64,000 nt of DNA from Paenibacillus athensensis (lineage in GTDB: Bacteria > Bacillota > Bacilli > Paenibacillales > NBRC-103111), in the NCBI RefSeq assembly GCF_004514475.2, contig NZ_MYFO02000003.1, forward strand, positions 62,001-126,000. The letters are read 5' to 3'. Each line of letters starts with the position of its first letter. The first letter of the stretch is position 1. Shown piece by piece: positions 49,971 through 57,629 of this stretch. The position numbers were made by a program, and so were the translations under genes. The notes under the pieces are model-generated. The model was given only the letters and a program-made list of their open reading frames with translations. It ran no database searches and had not been told where the DNA came from.

Positions 49971-50732
49971 TCAAATCCGGCAAATTTCCCGCGGACAGGC
50001 GGGGAACGACGGGCACTGGCAGATGGATTTTAACTGATTTAACGATTTCACCAAGAGGCAGCCGCCTTCGATTTCGACGATGCCGTCCGCTTTCAGATCG
50101 CTGAGCATCCGATTGACGCTCTCGCGGGTCGCGCCGATGAATTCGGCCAATTCCGTATGGGTCAGCTTCATCGTGATGCGGATACCCTCCGGGGTAACGA
50201 CGCCGCAGGTATTGCACAGCCGGATCAGCGTCGAGGCGAGAGCGCCGGGTTTGCCGAAGAGCAGCAAATCGCGGAATTTGGATTGCGTGGTCCGATGCTG
50301 CAACGCCATCCATTTGGTAAAAGCGACGGCAAAGTCGCCATGCCGGTGCAGCAAAATTTCCAGATCCTTTTCCTGAATGACGCCGAATTCCCCGTCCTCC
50401 ATCATAACGGCGCTGTACTCGTACACGCTGCTGCCAGTCAGACCCAGCTCACCGAGCAAATCGCCGCGCCGTTGGATGGTCAGGTTGACGGTTTTGCCGT
50501 CCTCGGTCGTTTTCGTCACTTTGACGCTGCCGGAACGAACATAATACAGCTTGCCCGTGGCGTCGCCTTCCCAGAACAGGCGCTCGCCGGCTTTCGCTTT
50601 TTTCGGATACATCAGCTCCTCCAGCAGTCCAAAATGCTCCTTGGTAAAAAATGCAGCCGCTCCCCAAGCCGTCGCAGCCTCGCAGCCCGCCGTGCCTCTG
50701 CAATCTGAATTCATCGTCATCGTCATTTCCAT
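49971..50732 (-). CDS. fnr: Fnr-type Crp/Fnr family regulator with C-terminal cysteine cluster
   Basis: 253 residues. A cyclic-nucleotide-like N-terminal sensor domain (GERLFWEGDATGKLYYVRSGSVKV, RRGDLLGELGLTGSSVYEYSAVM) is followed by a C-terminal helix-turn-helix: LTHTELAEFIGATRESVNRMLSDLKADGIVEIEGG. The tail has Cys238, Cys240, Cys246 and Cys251 (SICQCPSFPACPREIC), like the C-terminal [4Fe-4S] cluster of Bacillus Fnr, which reports absence of oxygen. It probably activates the doxX gene and the operon at 54901, both with Fnr boxes at -41.5. The exact start is uncertain among several ATG codons near 50714-50732. Confidence 0.85.
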   Translation of the reverse strand: MEMTMTMNSDCRGTAGCEAATAWGAAAFFTKEHFGLLEELMYPKKAKAGERLFWEGDATGKLYYVRSGSVKVTKTTEDGKTVNLTIQRRGDLLGELGLTGSSVYEYSAVMMEDGEFGVIQEKDLEILLHRHGDFAVAFTKWMALQHRTTQSKFRDLLLFGKPGALASTLIRLCNTCGVVTPEGIRITMKLTHTELAEFIGATRESVNRMLSDLKADGIVEIEGGCLLVKSLNQLKSICQCPSFPACPREICRI

Positions 50733-51215
50733 TCCGCCCTCTCATGTTCATCTCTTGCTTCTATCATAACGCGCGCCAACGCGGCTTCCCATCGGGTAAT
50801 CCCCTGAATATGCAGCTGGCATTCCCTGATCTTTCCATGAGAAAAATCACACCGTTTGGCCGCACAACGTCAGGAGCGTGTGCGCAAACGCATAGCATGG
50901 GGCGTTCTTCAGGCTCATGCGCTTTGCGCGAAACGGTCTTTACCGGCCTTTGCCGGTGTTTGCCGGGCCTTTGCCGCCTCGCTGGCGCCGGGCTCTTGCG
51001 GACCTCGACAGGCTTTGTCGGGCATTGAACATGCAGCGGCGGGTTGTACGGCGGGATTAGCGCGCCAGCTTCTGCTCCGCGGGGGAATTCCCTTAGAGAT
51101 TTCTCATGGTATTCCCCGAATGCAATCGAACCGCCGCGGGATTACAATAGAATCAGAGAAACGGCGGGAAGGACGCCGTGGATGAATGTCGACAGACAGG
51201 CAGGGGGGAAGCGTT
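50733..51215. other. Divergent intergenic region between fnr and the nre-like operon
   Basis: About 480 bases containing both promoters. A half-conserved Fnr-like site (CATGA-N6-TCACA, 50836-50851) is present but lacks a properly placed -10. No gene is supported. Confidence 0.45.
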
Positions 51216-51659
51216 ATGGATAGCTTTGAGGCGCAGCTGCTGGGTGAGCTGGAACGGTTACGCGTCGAAACCGGCAGCGATGTGGCGGCTTACGCCGCTC
51301 CGGCCCGGCGGTCGCCGTTATGGGGCTGGGTGCGGGTGGCCGGCGAGGTCGGGCGGCGGTTTGTCCGGATGGCGGTGCAGCCGGGACGGGGGCTGGTTGG
51401 CGCTGCGCTGCGCACCGGCCGTGCGGTCGTGCTTGATCGGCATCGCGATGCCGCCGATTTGCGGCGTGAAGACGCCGCGCTGCTATTGACAGAGCGGCTG
51501 ATTGCGGCTGCGGCTGCGCCTGTGCTGCGGGACGGTCATGCGGTTGGCCTGCTGCTGCTGGCTTCGCGCAGGGAGCGCGATTACGGCGTGGACGATGTGC
51601 GCTTGCTCACGGAGTCGGCGTTGCGGCTTGGCGAGACTTCAGTCGCAGGAACGATGTAA
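51216..51659 (+). CDS. GAF-domain protein, NreA-like (putative nitrate sensor)
   Basis: 147 residues from the ATG at 51216 behind AGGGGGGAA. It is a single GAF domain: LGELERLRVETGSDVAAYAAPARRS, WGWVRVAGEVGRRFVRMAVQPGRGLVGAALRTGRAVVLDRHRDAADL, then LLLTERLIAAAAAPVLRDGHAVGLLLLASRRERDYGVDDVRLLTESALRLGE. Staphylococcal NreA is a GAF protein that senses nitrate and controls NreB. The next two genes are a NarL-type response regulator and a PAS kinase, so NreA-NreC-NreB is the best parallel. Substrate binding to nitrate is not shown by the sequence. Confidence 0.7.
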   Translation: MDSFEAQLLGELERLRVETGSDVAAYAAPARRSPLWGWVRVAGEVGRRFVRMAVQPGRGLVGAALRTGRAVVLDRHRDAADLRREDAALLLTERLIAAAAAPVLRDGHAVGLLLLASRRERDYGVDDVRLLTESALRLGETSVAGTM

Positions 51660-51749
51660 GGCCGAAGCCCGGTGAGGATATTCGGCGTTTATGCTACAAT
51701 AACGGCATGAGGGTATTGGGTATTTTAGGAAAAGAAACGAGGTGGCTTG

Positions 51750-52394
51750 ATGAAGCTGGTGATTGTGGACGATCATGCGGTGGTTCGCTCTGGTCTGGCC
51801 TCGCTGCTGAACGGCAAGCACGGGATCGAGATTGTCGGCGAAGCGGCTGACGGCGACGAGGGGATCGCCAAGGTGCTGGCGCAACGTCCCGACGTGGTGC
51901 TGATGGACCTCAGCATGCCTCACGGCAAGGATGGCTTGACGGCAACAGCCGAACTCAAGCAGCAGGCGCCGGAGGTGGCAGTGCTTATTTTGACCATGCA
52001 CGACGATGATGAATATTTGTTTCGGGCCATTCAGGCCGGAGCTTCGGGTTATATTCTCAAAAGCGCTCCCCACGACGAGCTCGTCGGGGCGATTCAATCG
52101 GTCGCCGCGGGTGACGCCTATTTGTATCCGACTGCAACCAAAAGGCTGATGAACGAATATCTGGAGCGGCAAAAAAACGGCGAGGCGGCTGCCGAGGTGC
52201 TGTCCGAGCGGGAAAAAGAGATTTTGAGCTGGACGGCCAAGGGCTACTCCAATAAAGAAATTGCCGAAAGTCTGGTGCTCAGCGTCAAAACCGTGGAGAC
52301 CCATAAGGCGAACCTGATGGAGAAGCTTGGTCTGAAAAGCCGGCCGGAGCTGATCAAATACGCGATGAAGAAAGGGCTGTTGAACTTTGAATAG
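51750..52394 (+). CDS. NarL/FixJ family response regulator (NreC-like)
   Basis: 214 residues from the ATG at 51750. Receiver domain: KLVIVDDHAVVRSGLASLL with Asp53 (VVLMDLSMPHGKDG) as the phospho-acceptor, Thr/Lys in the switch (LILTMHDDDEYL, YILKSA). The DNA-binding part is LuxR-type: LSEREKEILSWTAKGYSNKEIAESLVLSVKTVETHKANLMEKLGLKSRPELIKYAMKKGLL. The next gene, a HisKA_3 kinase, starts inside its 3' end (TTG overlapping the stop), so kinase and regulator are translated together. Likely targets are anaerobic or nitrate-related genes. Confidence 0.92.
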   Translation: MKLVIVDDHAVVRSGLASLLNGKHGIEIVGEAADGDEGIAKVLAQRPDVVLMDLSMPHGKDGLTATAELKQQAPEVAVLILTMHDDDEYLFRAIQAGASGYILKSAPHDELVGAIQSVAAGDAYLYPTATKRLMNEYLERQKNGEAAAEVLSEREKEILSWTAKGYSNKEIAESLVLSVKTVETHKANLMEKLGLKSRPELIKYAMKKGLLNFE

Positions 52395-53502
52395 CGAATC
52401 GCATGCGCGCTTGGCACCCGGGACGATCGGGGGCAATGTTCAATTCCTGCTGTCGCGGCTCGAAGGGGAGCCGGTGGATCCACAATTGCGCGAGGAGCTG
52501 CGGCATTCGCTGCGGCAGTTGGCCGACGTCAAGCTGGCGCTCGACGAGTCGTCGATTGTGGCGCTGACGGACCGCAAGGGAACCATTTTGTACGTGAATG
52601 ACAAGTTCTGCGAGATTTCGCGCTACAGCCGTGACGAATTGCTCGGTCAGGATCATCGGATTATCAATTCCGGCCATCACCCCAAAAGCTTTATGCAGGA
52701 GCTGTGGCGTACAATCGGCGCGGGCCGCATCTGGCAGGGCGATGTGAAAAATCGGGCCAAAGACGGCTCGCCGTATTGGGTGCATACGACGATTGTCCCG
52801 TTCGTGGACGAGGCGGGCAAGCCGTATCAATATTTGGCGATCCGCAACGATGTGACGCGGCTGAAGCAGGTCGAGGAGGATTTGCAGCAGCTGACGGTTG
52901 ATTTGATGCAGGTGCAGGAGGAGGAGCGTCGGCGGTTCTCGCGGGAGCTGCATGACGGGATCGGGCAAAGCCTGTTCTCGCTGCTGATTCAGATTGACCG
53001 GATTCTCAGCGAGGAGCCCCGGGCGGACATTGAAGCGGTTCGCGGCAGCATTTCGGGCATTATTGAAGAGGTGCGCGGGCTGGCCTGGGAGCTGCGGCCG
53101 TCCGTGTTGGACGATCTGGGGGTCGTACCTGCGGTGCGTACGTTTCTCGACAACTATTCCCGGCACTACGGGATTGCGATTCAGTTTACGAACGAGCTGC
53201 GCGGGCGGCTGGGACTGGAGACGGAAACCGCAATATACCGGATCATTCAGGAGGCTTTGACGAATGTGATGAAATATGCGCAAGTCGATGAAGCGGACGT
53301 GGGTATCTACGACCGCGGCGAAGCGGTCGAGGTGCGCGTCGCGGATCGCGGACAGGGATTCTCGCGCGCGGGCATGGGCAAGGGCGTGGGGCTGTTCAGC
53401 ATGGAGGAGCGGGCGAAGTCCGTGGGCGGCCAGCTGCAGGTGAGCTCGGCGCCGGGGGAAGGCACATGCGTGACGCTGACGGTGCCGCGCAGCCGTAACT
53501 GA
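52387..53502 (+). CDS. PAS-domain histidine kinase of the HisKA_3 (NarX/NreB) type
   Basis: 371 residues, TTG start overlapping the regulator's stop. PAS domain at about 50-155 (LTDRKGTILYVNDKFCEISRYSRDELLGQDHR), then the phosphorylation helix with His189 (EEERRRFSRELHDGIGQSLFSLLIQ) and ATPase domain with TAIYRIIQEALTNVMKYA and GVGLFSMEERAKSVGG. No transmembrane segment, so it is cytoplasmic. The four Cys that hold the oxygen-sensitive iron-sulfur cluster in NreB are not present in the PAS domain (only Cys75), so signal input must differ, perhaps through the GAF partner. The PAS type otherwise resembles the heme or FAD-binding ones. Confidence 0.9.
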   Translation: MNSESHARLAPGTIGGNVQFLLSRLEGEPVDPQLREELRHSLRQLADVKLALDESSIVALTDRKGTILYVNDKFCEISRYSRDELLGQDHRIINSGHHPKSFMQELWRTIGAGRIWQGDVKNRAKDGSPYWVHTTIVPFVDEAGKPYQYLAIRNDVTRLKQVEEDLQQLTVDLMQVQEEERRRFSRELHDGIGQSLFSLLIQIDRILSEEPRADIEAVRGSISGIIEEVRGLAWELRPSVLDDLGVVPAVRTFLDNYSRHYGIAIQFTNELRGRLGLETETAIYRIIQEALTNVMKYAQVDEADVGIYDRGEAVEVRVADRGQGFSRAGMGKGVGLFSMEERAKSVGGQLQVSSAPGEGTCVTLTVPRSRN

Positions 53503-53556
53503 CGGCGCGGGCCGTCCGGGCTGCCGCACAACGGCTGCGGCGATGTGGCCGCCGAC

Positions 53557-53750
53557 GTGTCGAGCAGGCTGCAGGGGGGGCGCGTGAGCGGCGGCAGGCC
53601 GGCCCCGCGGCCCGCGGGGAGCGAGCACGCGTGTCGAGCAGGCCGCAGGGGGGACGCGTGAGCGGCGGCAGGCCGGCCCCGCAGCCCGCGGGGAGCGAGC
53701 ACGCGTGGCGAGCAGGCCGCAGGGGGGACGCGTGAGCGGCGGCAGGCCGC
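53557..53750. repeat. Tandem repeat, 74-base unit, 2.6 copies
   Basis: Copies begin at 53557, 53631 and 53705, differing at a few positions. They are very G+C-rich and lie between the kinase gene and the 3' end of the diguanylate-cyclase gene; the third copy ends exactly where that gene's stop codon lies. Confidence 0.9.
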
Positions 53751-54682
53751 TACAGCTCGGCGCGGTTGCGGCCGCGGGCCTTGGCCCGGTAGAGCGCTTC
53801 GTCGGCCCGGGCGACGAGCGCCCGAGGTCCGACGGCTCCTGCGGGCCGTACGGCTCCGGCCGCCGGGCTGACGGCTGCGCAGCCGATGCTGACCGTGACG
53901 ACGTTCAGCACGGTCGAGCTGGCATGCGGCAGCCCTTCGTCGCGGACCGCCTCGACCAGCAGGCGCGCTGTTTCCAATGCGGCTTCTGCATTGGCGCCCG
54001 GCGCGATCAAAGCGAATTCCTCGCCGCCGTAGCGGGCCAGGAAGCCCTGACGCACGCTGCGGCGCAGCGCATTCGCAACCGCGCGCAGGCATTCGTCTCC
54101 GCCCAGATGGCCGTACGTATCGTTGAATAGCTTGAAATGGTCGATATCGATCATCAAAAGCGCGAGCGGATGCCCGTTTTGCCGGGCCTGCTCCCACTCA
54201 TGCAGCAGCATGTCGTCGAACAGCCGACGGTTGGCGATTCCGGTCAGCGCATCTTGCGTGGCCAGGCGCTCCAGTCGGCTATTTTGTTTTTCCAGCCGTC
54301 GTTCCTTATGCTTGCGGTCGGTAATATCGGAGAATATCGAGACGTAATGCGTGACGGAGCCGTCGTCGTCCCGCAGGGCGGTAATATGCTGCCATTCGAT
54401 GAACGTTTCCCCGTTTTTGCGCTTGTTCCAGATTTCTCCTTGCCACTGCCCCGATGTTCGCAGCGATGTCCACAGCTCCTGATAAAAATCCGCTTCATGC
54501 AGTCCCGACTGCAAAATCCGCGGGTTTTGCCCGCAAACCTCCTTCAGCGTGTACCCGGTCAGCACCGTGAAGGCTTCGTTGACATAAACGATGCGGTTGC
54601 CGCTGTCAGTGACGATGACGCCGTTAGGCGTTTTTTCGACGATTTGAAAAAAGACGTGCAGGTCTTGCGGAACTTTGAGCAT
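53750..54682 (-). CDS. PAS-GGDEF protein (diguanylate cyclase)
   Basis: 310 residues from the ATG at 54682 with AGGTGG upstream. PAS domain with PAC (about 15-125; NGVIVTDSGNRIVYVNEAFTVLTGYTLKEVCGQNPRILQSG) in the class that may bind heme or FAD, then a coiled stretch and a GGDEF domain (about 140-310) with DALTGIANRRLFDD, IDIDHFKLFNDTYGHLGGDECL and the active-site RYGGEEFALI (GGEEF at residues about 219-223). An RxxD feedback-inhibition site upstream of it is not visible. It makes c-di-GMP, so it may couple the same oxygen or redox cue to motility or biofilm. Confidence 0.9.
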   Translation of the reverse strand: MLKVPQDLHVFFQIVEKTPNGVIVTDSGNRIVYVNEAFTVLTGYTLKEVCGQNPRILQSGLHEADFYQELWTSLRTSGQWQGEIWNKRKNGETFIEWQHITALRDDDGSVTHYVSIFSDITDRKHKERRLEKQNSRLERLATQDALTGIANRRLFDDMLLHEWEQARQNGHPLALLMIDIDHFKLFNDTYGHLGGDECLRAVANALRRSVRQGFLARYGGEEFALIAPGANAEAALETARLLVEAVRDEGLPHASSTVLNVVTVSIGCAAVSPAAGAVRPAGAVGPRALVARADEALYRAKARGRNRAEL

Positions 54683-54827
54683 GGAAGCCACCTCGGGTCA
54701 TTTGCTGATCTCTTCTATTATACATTTTATTCGACAAAATTCGATGAAAATACCAGCCTTCAGCGCGGATTTTGGACATTTATTTTCCAGGCTAAAAGGG
54801 GGCGGGCTTATTTTTTAACAGGATGCA

Positions 54828-54843
54828 AGTGATTTTTTTCACA
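54828..54843. promoter_or_regulatory. Fnr box upstream of the zinc-ribbon/HPF/NirC operon
   Basis: AGTGATTTTTTTCACA matches TGTGA-N6-TCACA with one mismatch (first base). The -10 TACAAT is at 54865-54870, with a predicted start near 54877, so the box is centred at -41.5, the same spacing as for doxX at 48619. Confidence 0.65.
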
Positions 54844-54900
54844 ACCGTGGGCAGAGAGCTGCTGTACAATGAAGGCAAGAGGAAATGGAGGGGATGCGTC

Positions 54901-55272
54901 ATGAACGAGCGGTCGGCGGGTGCAGCGGATGCGGCGGGTACGGCAGGTGCGGAGGTTGCAGGTGCAGCGGTTGTGTCAGGTGCGGCAGGTGCAGCGGTTG
55001 CGGAGGTTGCAGGTGCAGTGGTTGCGTCAGGTACGGCGGGGAATGCGATAGAGCACGGGCGCAATGAGCAGGAGCTGGAGACGTATGGTGCGGCAGTGTG
55101 CCGGCACTGCGGCGCGGAGCTGCCCGCGTTGGCGGAATGTTATCCGACGGAGTGCGCGCGCTGCGGCGGCAGGCGGTTTTATGCGATCCGCGAGATGCCG
55201 CGTCGACGGTCGGAGCCTGACAAAGCGGCGTTTCTGCCCGATGTTGGCGTGATCGACGATTATACGTTGTAA
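54901..55272 (+). CDS. Zinc-ribbon protein with repetitive Ala/Gly/Val N-terminus
   Basis: 123 residues from the ATG at 54901 behind GGAGGGG. The first 55 residues are a degenerate repeat ([25 protein letters not shown]), encoded by an imperfect DNA repeat. The C-terminal part has two CxxC pairs of a zinc ribbon: [30 protein letters not shown]. No family is recognised. It is the first gene of an operon with the hibernation factor and the nitrite channel, driven by a Fnr-type promoter, so it may be an anaerobic RNA- or protein-binding factor. The N-terminal repeat seems unstable and may vary among strains. Confidence 0.65.
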   Translation: MNERSAGAADAAGTAGAEVAGAAVVSGAAGAAVAEVAGAVVASGTAGNAIEHGRNEQELETYGAAVCRHCGAELPALAECYPTECARCGGRRFYAIREMPRRRSEPDKAAFLPDVGVIDDYTL

Positions 55273-55317
55273 ACGGCGGTGCGATGAATCCGGATGCCCG
55301 GAAAGGAGATGGCGGCG

Positions 55318-55848
55318 ATGCGGTTTATTTTCCACGGCAGACACATGGAGGTTACAGAGGCGTTGCAGACGTATGCGGAGCGCAAAATCCGGCGCGCGGC
55401 CACGATCGCTCCCTGTGAGGAGGCGGTTGTGACGTTCAGCGTGAACCGGCACAAGCAGCATACGCACCGGGTCGAGGTACTGCTGAGGCTGGACGGCGCG
55501 GTTTTGCGGGCCGAGGAGGATACGGGCGATATGTACGAAGCGCTCGATGCGGTAGCCGACAAGCTGGAGCGCAGGCTGCGCAAGCTCAAGGAGAAGCTGC
55601 GCCGGCGCGGACGGCGAGGTGCGGAAGCGGGGCCTGAGCCGATGGAAGCGGTGCGGCTGGACGACGAGGAGGCGTTTGCGATCGCGCGGGTGAAGCGGGT
55701 GCAGCTCAAGCCGATGGATATTGAGGAGGCGATATTGGAGCTGAATTTGCTGGACCACAGCTTCCACGTTTTTGTGAACGGGGCGACGCAGGCGACGGAG
55801 GTCGTTTACCGGCGGCATGACGGCACGTACGGATTAATTACTTCATGA
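55318..55848 (+). CDS. hpf: Ribosome hibernation promoting factor, long form
   Basis: 176 residues from the ATG at 55318 behind AAAGGAG. N-terminal domain: FIFHGRHMEVTEALQTYAERKIRRAATIAPCEEAVVTFSV, then the linker, and the C-terminal dimerisation domain AIARVKRVQLKPMDIEEAILELNLLDHSFHVFVNGATQATEVVYRRHDGTYGLI. The two-domain long form dimerises ribosomes (100S) in dormant Bacillota. It lies in an operon with the zinc-ribbon and formate/nitrite channel genes, under a Fnr box, which suggests use under oxygen limitation. Many Bacillota also have another hpf copy elsewhere. Confidence 0.9.
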   Translation: MRFIFHGRHMEVTEALQTYAERKIRRAATIAPCEEAVVTFSVNRHKQHTHRVEVLLRLDGAVLRAEEDTGDMYEALDAVADKLERRLRKLKEKLRRRGRRGAEAGPEPMEAVRLDDEEAFAIARVKRVQLKPMDIEEAILELNLLDHSFHVFVNGATQATEVVYRRHDGTYGLITS

Positions 55849-55923
55849 CGGCGGCGCGCCGGTTCCGTGAGCGGAGCCGGCTTTCTTTGTCGCCAATGTC
55901 ATCATAAAAAAGGGGCGGTACGC

Positions 55924-57018
55924 ATGTATGAGGAAACGCTGGAGCTGGCCAATGCGCTGACGGAAAAAAAGAAACGGCTGATGAAGCAGCGTCCGCTGCG
56001 CTACCTGCTGGCTGCCGGTTTGGCCGGCGCTTACGTCGGGCTGGGCATCGCGCTGATTGTATCGGTGGGCGCGCCGCTGTATGCCGCTCACTCGCCGTAC
56101 ACGTCTACCTTGATGGGTGTCTCCTTCGGGGTGGCGCTGACGCTGGTGCTGTTTGCGGGGGCGGAGCTGTTCACGGGCAACCATCTGCTGTTTACGATCA
56201 GCTCCTTGTCCGGCCGGACGGCATGGCGCGATACGCTGGCGAGCTGGGGGCTGTCCTATGTGGGCAACCTGCTCGGCGCGCTGGCGTTATGCGGACTGTT
56301 GGTCGGGGCGGGGATTTTTGCACAGGCTGGACCCGATCATTTGCTGATGGCGACAGCGGTCAAAAAAATGCATCTGACGACTGCGCAGTTGTTTTTCCGC
56401 GGCATTCTGTGCAATTGGCTGGTTTGTCTGGCCGTCTGGACCGGGCTAAGGGTCAAAAGCGAGGCGGCCCGGCTGGTGCTGATCTGGTGGATGCTGTACG
56501 CCTTCATCGCCACCGGCTACGAGCACAGCGTCGCCAATATGACGGTGCTGAGCCTGGCGCTGCTGCTGCCGCATCCGGCAACGGTCACGCTGGGCGGCTG
56601 GCTGCACAATATGGTGCCGGTGACGCTCGGCAACATCGTGGGCGGCGCGCTGTTCGTCGGCACGGCATATTGGCTGATCAGCCCCGTGCGCAGCGCCCGG
56701 AAGCCGTCTGCGGCCGGGGAGGGCGAACGGGCGGAGCGGATCGCCGAACCGCAGACGGCTGAGCAGACGCCGGCCGCTGTAGGCGAGTCGGCGGAAGGGA
56801 TTGCGGCAACGACAGCGGCGCTGGCGCTGGTTGCCGCGCCGGCTGCGGCTGGGCCGCGCAGCAGCGCCCAAGGGCGGACCGCTACCGGCGAACCCGAAAC
56901 GGCCGGCAGTACCCACGGTCGAACTGCTACCGGCGAACCCAAAACGGCCGACAGCACCCACGGTCGGACCGCTACCGGCGAGCCCGGAACGGACAGCAGC
57001 CCGCACACGGCCGGGTAG
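55924..57018 (+). CDS. Formate/nitrite transporter family channel with repetitive C-terminal tail
   Basis: 364 residues from the ATG at 55924 behind AAGGGG. The FNT core (about 1-260) has six helices: YLLAAGLAGAYVGLGIALIVSVG, GVALTLVLFAGAELFTGNHLLFT, LFFRGILCNWLVCLAVW, GYEHSVANM and LHNMVPVTLGNIVGG. These include the conserved His in YEHSVANM and the Phe in ELFTGNHLL. It passes formate or nitrite across the membrane. The tail of about 100 residues is unusual: an Ala-rich part and three 15-residue repeats of the type GRTATGEPETAGSTH (45-base repeat in DNA). Third gene of the Fnr-controlled operon. Confidence 0.88.
   Translation: MYEETLELANALTEKKKRLMKQRPLRYLLAAGLAGAYVGLGIALIVSVGAPLYAAHSPYTSTLMGVSFGVALTLVLFAGAELFTGNHLLFTISSLSGRTAWRDTLASWGLSYVGNLLGALALCGLLVGAGIFAQAGPDHLLMATAVKKMHLTTAQLFFRGILCNWLVCLAVWTGLRVKSEAARLVLIWWMLYAFIATGYEHSVANMTVLSLALLLPHPATVTLGGWLHNMVPVTLGNIVGGALFVGTAYWLISPVRSARKPSAAGEGERAERIAEPQTAEQTPAAVGESAEGIAATTAALALVAAPAAAGPRSSAQGRTATGEPETAGSTHGRTATGEPKTADSTHGRTATGEPGTDSSPHTAG
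56873..57000 (+). repeat. 45-base repeat, three copies, in the tail of the FNT channel gene
   Basis: In-frame repeat coding for GRTATGEP-x-TA-x-STH. It is G+C-rich and slightly diverged between copies. Confidence 0.75.
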
Positions 57019-57063
57019 GCGTGGCGGGCTGCTGCAGGCTGTTGCGCGAGGACTGGTGGCGCG

Positions 57064-57519
57064 CTAGAGCATTTTTTTGAACACCTGCCGGATGACGTCG
57101 CCGCGGCTGATGATGCCTACGAGCACGCCGCGGCGTTCGACTGGCAGCTTTTTGATTTGCTTTTTGCCGAGAATCGCGGCCACTTGTTCCAGCTCCTCGT
57201 CGGCTGAAACGACAATGACCTTTTTGCGGGCGATGTCCATGACCGGAACCTTGAGCAGCTTGTGGGCGCGCGATTCAAAATCCTCGATATCCCCTTTAAA
57301 CACCGCGGTATGATAGACAAAATCGACGACCAGGTCCTGATGCTTGCCGATATAGCGCATAATATCGCCATCGCTGATGTAGGCGACGATTTCGTTGCGT
57401 TCGTTAACGACCGGCAAGCCGCTGATCCGATGATCGATGAATTTCTCGATCACCGCGCGCACGGAGTCGTGCTCCTTGACCTTGTATACCTGCGTAATCA
57501 TGATGTCCTGCGCTTTCAT
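57064..57519 (-). CDS. Tandem CBS domain protein
   Basis: 151 residues, RBS GGGGAGG. Two CBS domains: AQDIMITQVYKVKEHDSVRAVIEKFIDHRISGLPVVNERNEIVAYISDGDIMRYI and VPVMDIARKKVIVVSADEELEQVAAILGKKQIKKLPVERRGVLVGIISRGDVIRQVFKKML. The basic pair binds adenine nucleotides such as AMP, ATP or SAM. It lies convergent with the FNT channel gene, 45 bases apart. Free-standing CBS proteins are common in Bacillota; a role as an energy sensor in the neighbouring regulon is a guess. Confidence 0.9.
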   Translation of the reverse strand: MKAQDIMITQVYKVKEHDSVRAVIEKFIDHRISGLPVVNERNEIVAYISDGDIMRYIGKHQDLVVDFVYHTAVFKGDIEDFESRAHKLLKVPVMDIARKKVIVVSADEELEQVAAILGKKQIKKLPVERRGVLVGIISRGDVIRQVFKKML

Positions 57520-57629
57520 CCGTTTCGTCCTCCCCTGTGTTCATGCTTGTAACGCCGGTGTTGTCCGGCATCGTCCCGGCATTGGCCGCTTGCTCCAGCG
57601 CTTCCCCTTGCGGCTGCGGCAGCCGCCGT

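Noticed and set aside
49527-50033. 168-codon open frame between the doxX duplicate and fnr
   Set aside because: It begins in the damaged duplicate, has no RBS and no family character, and overlaps the end of fnr.
50836-50851. Fnr-like half site (CATGA-N6-TCACA) before the nre-like operon
   Set aside because: Only one arm matches and no -10 lies 21 bases downstream as in the two accepted sites.
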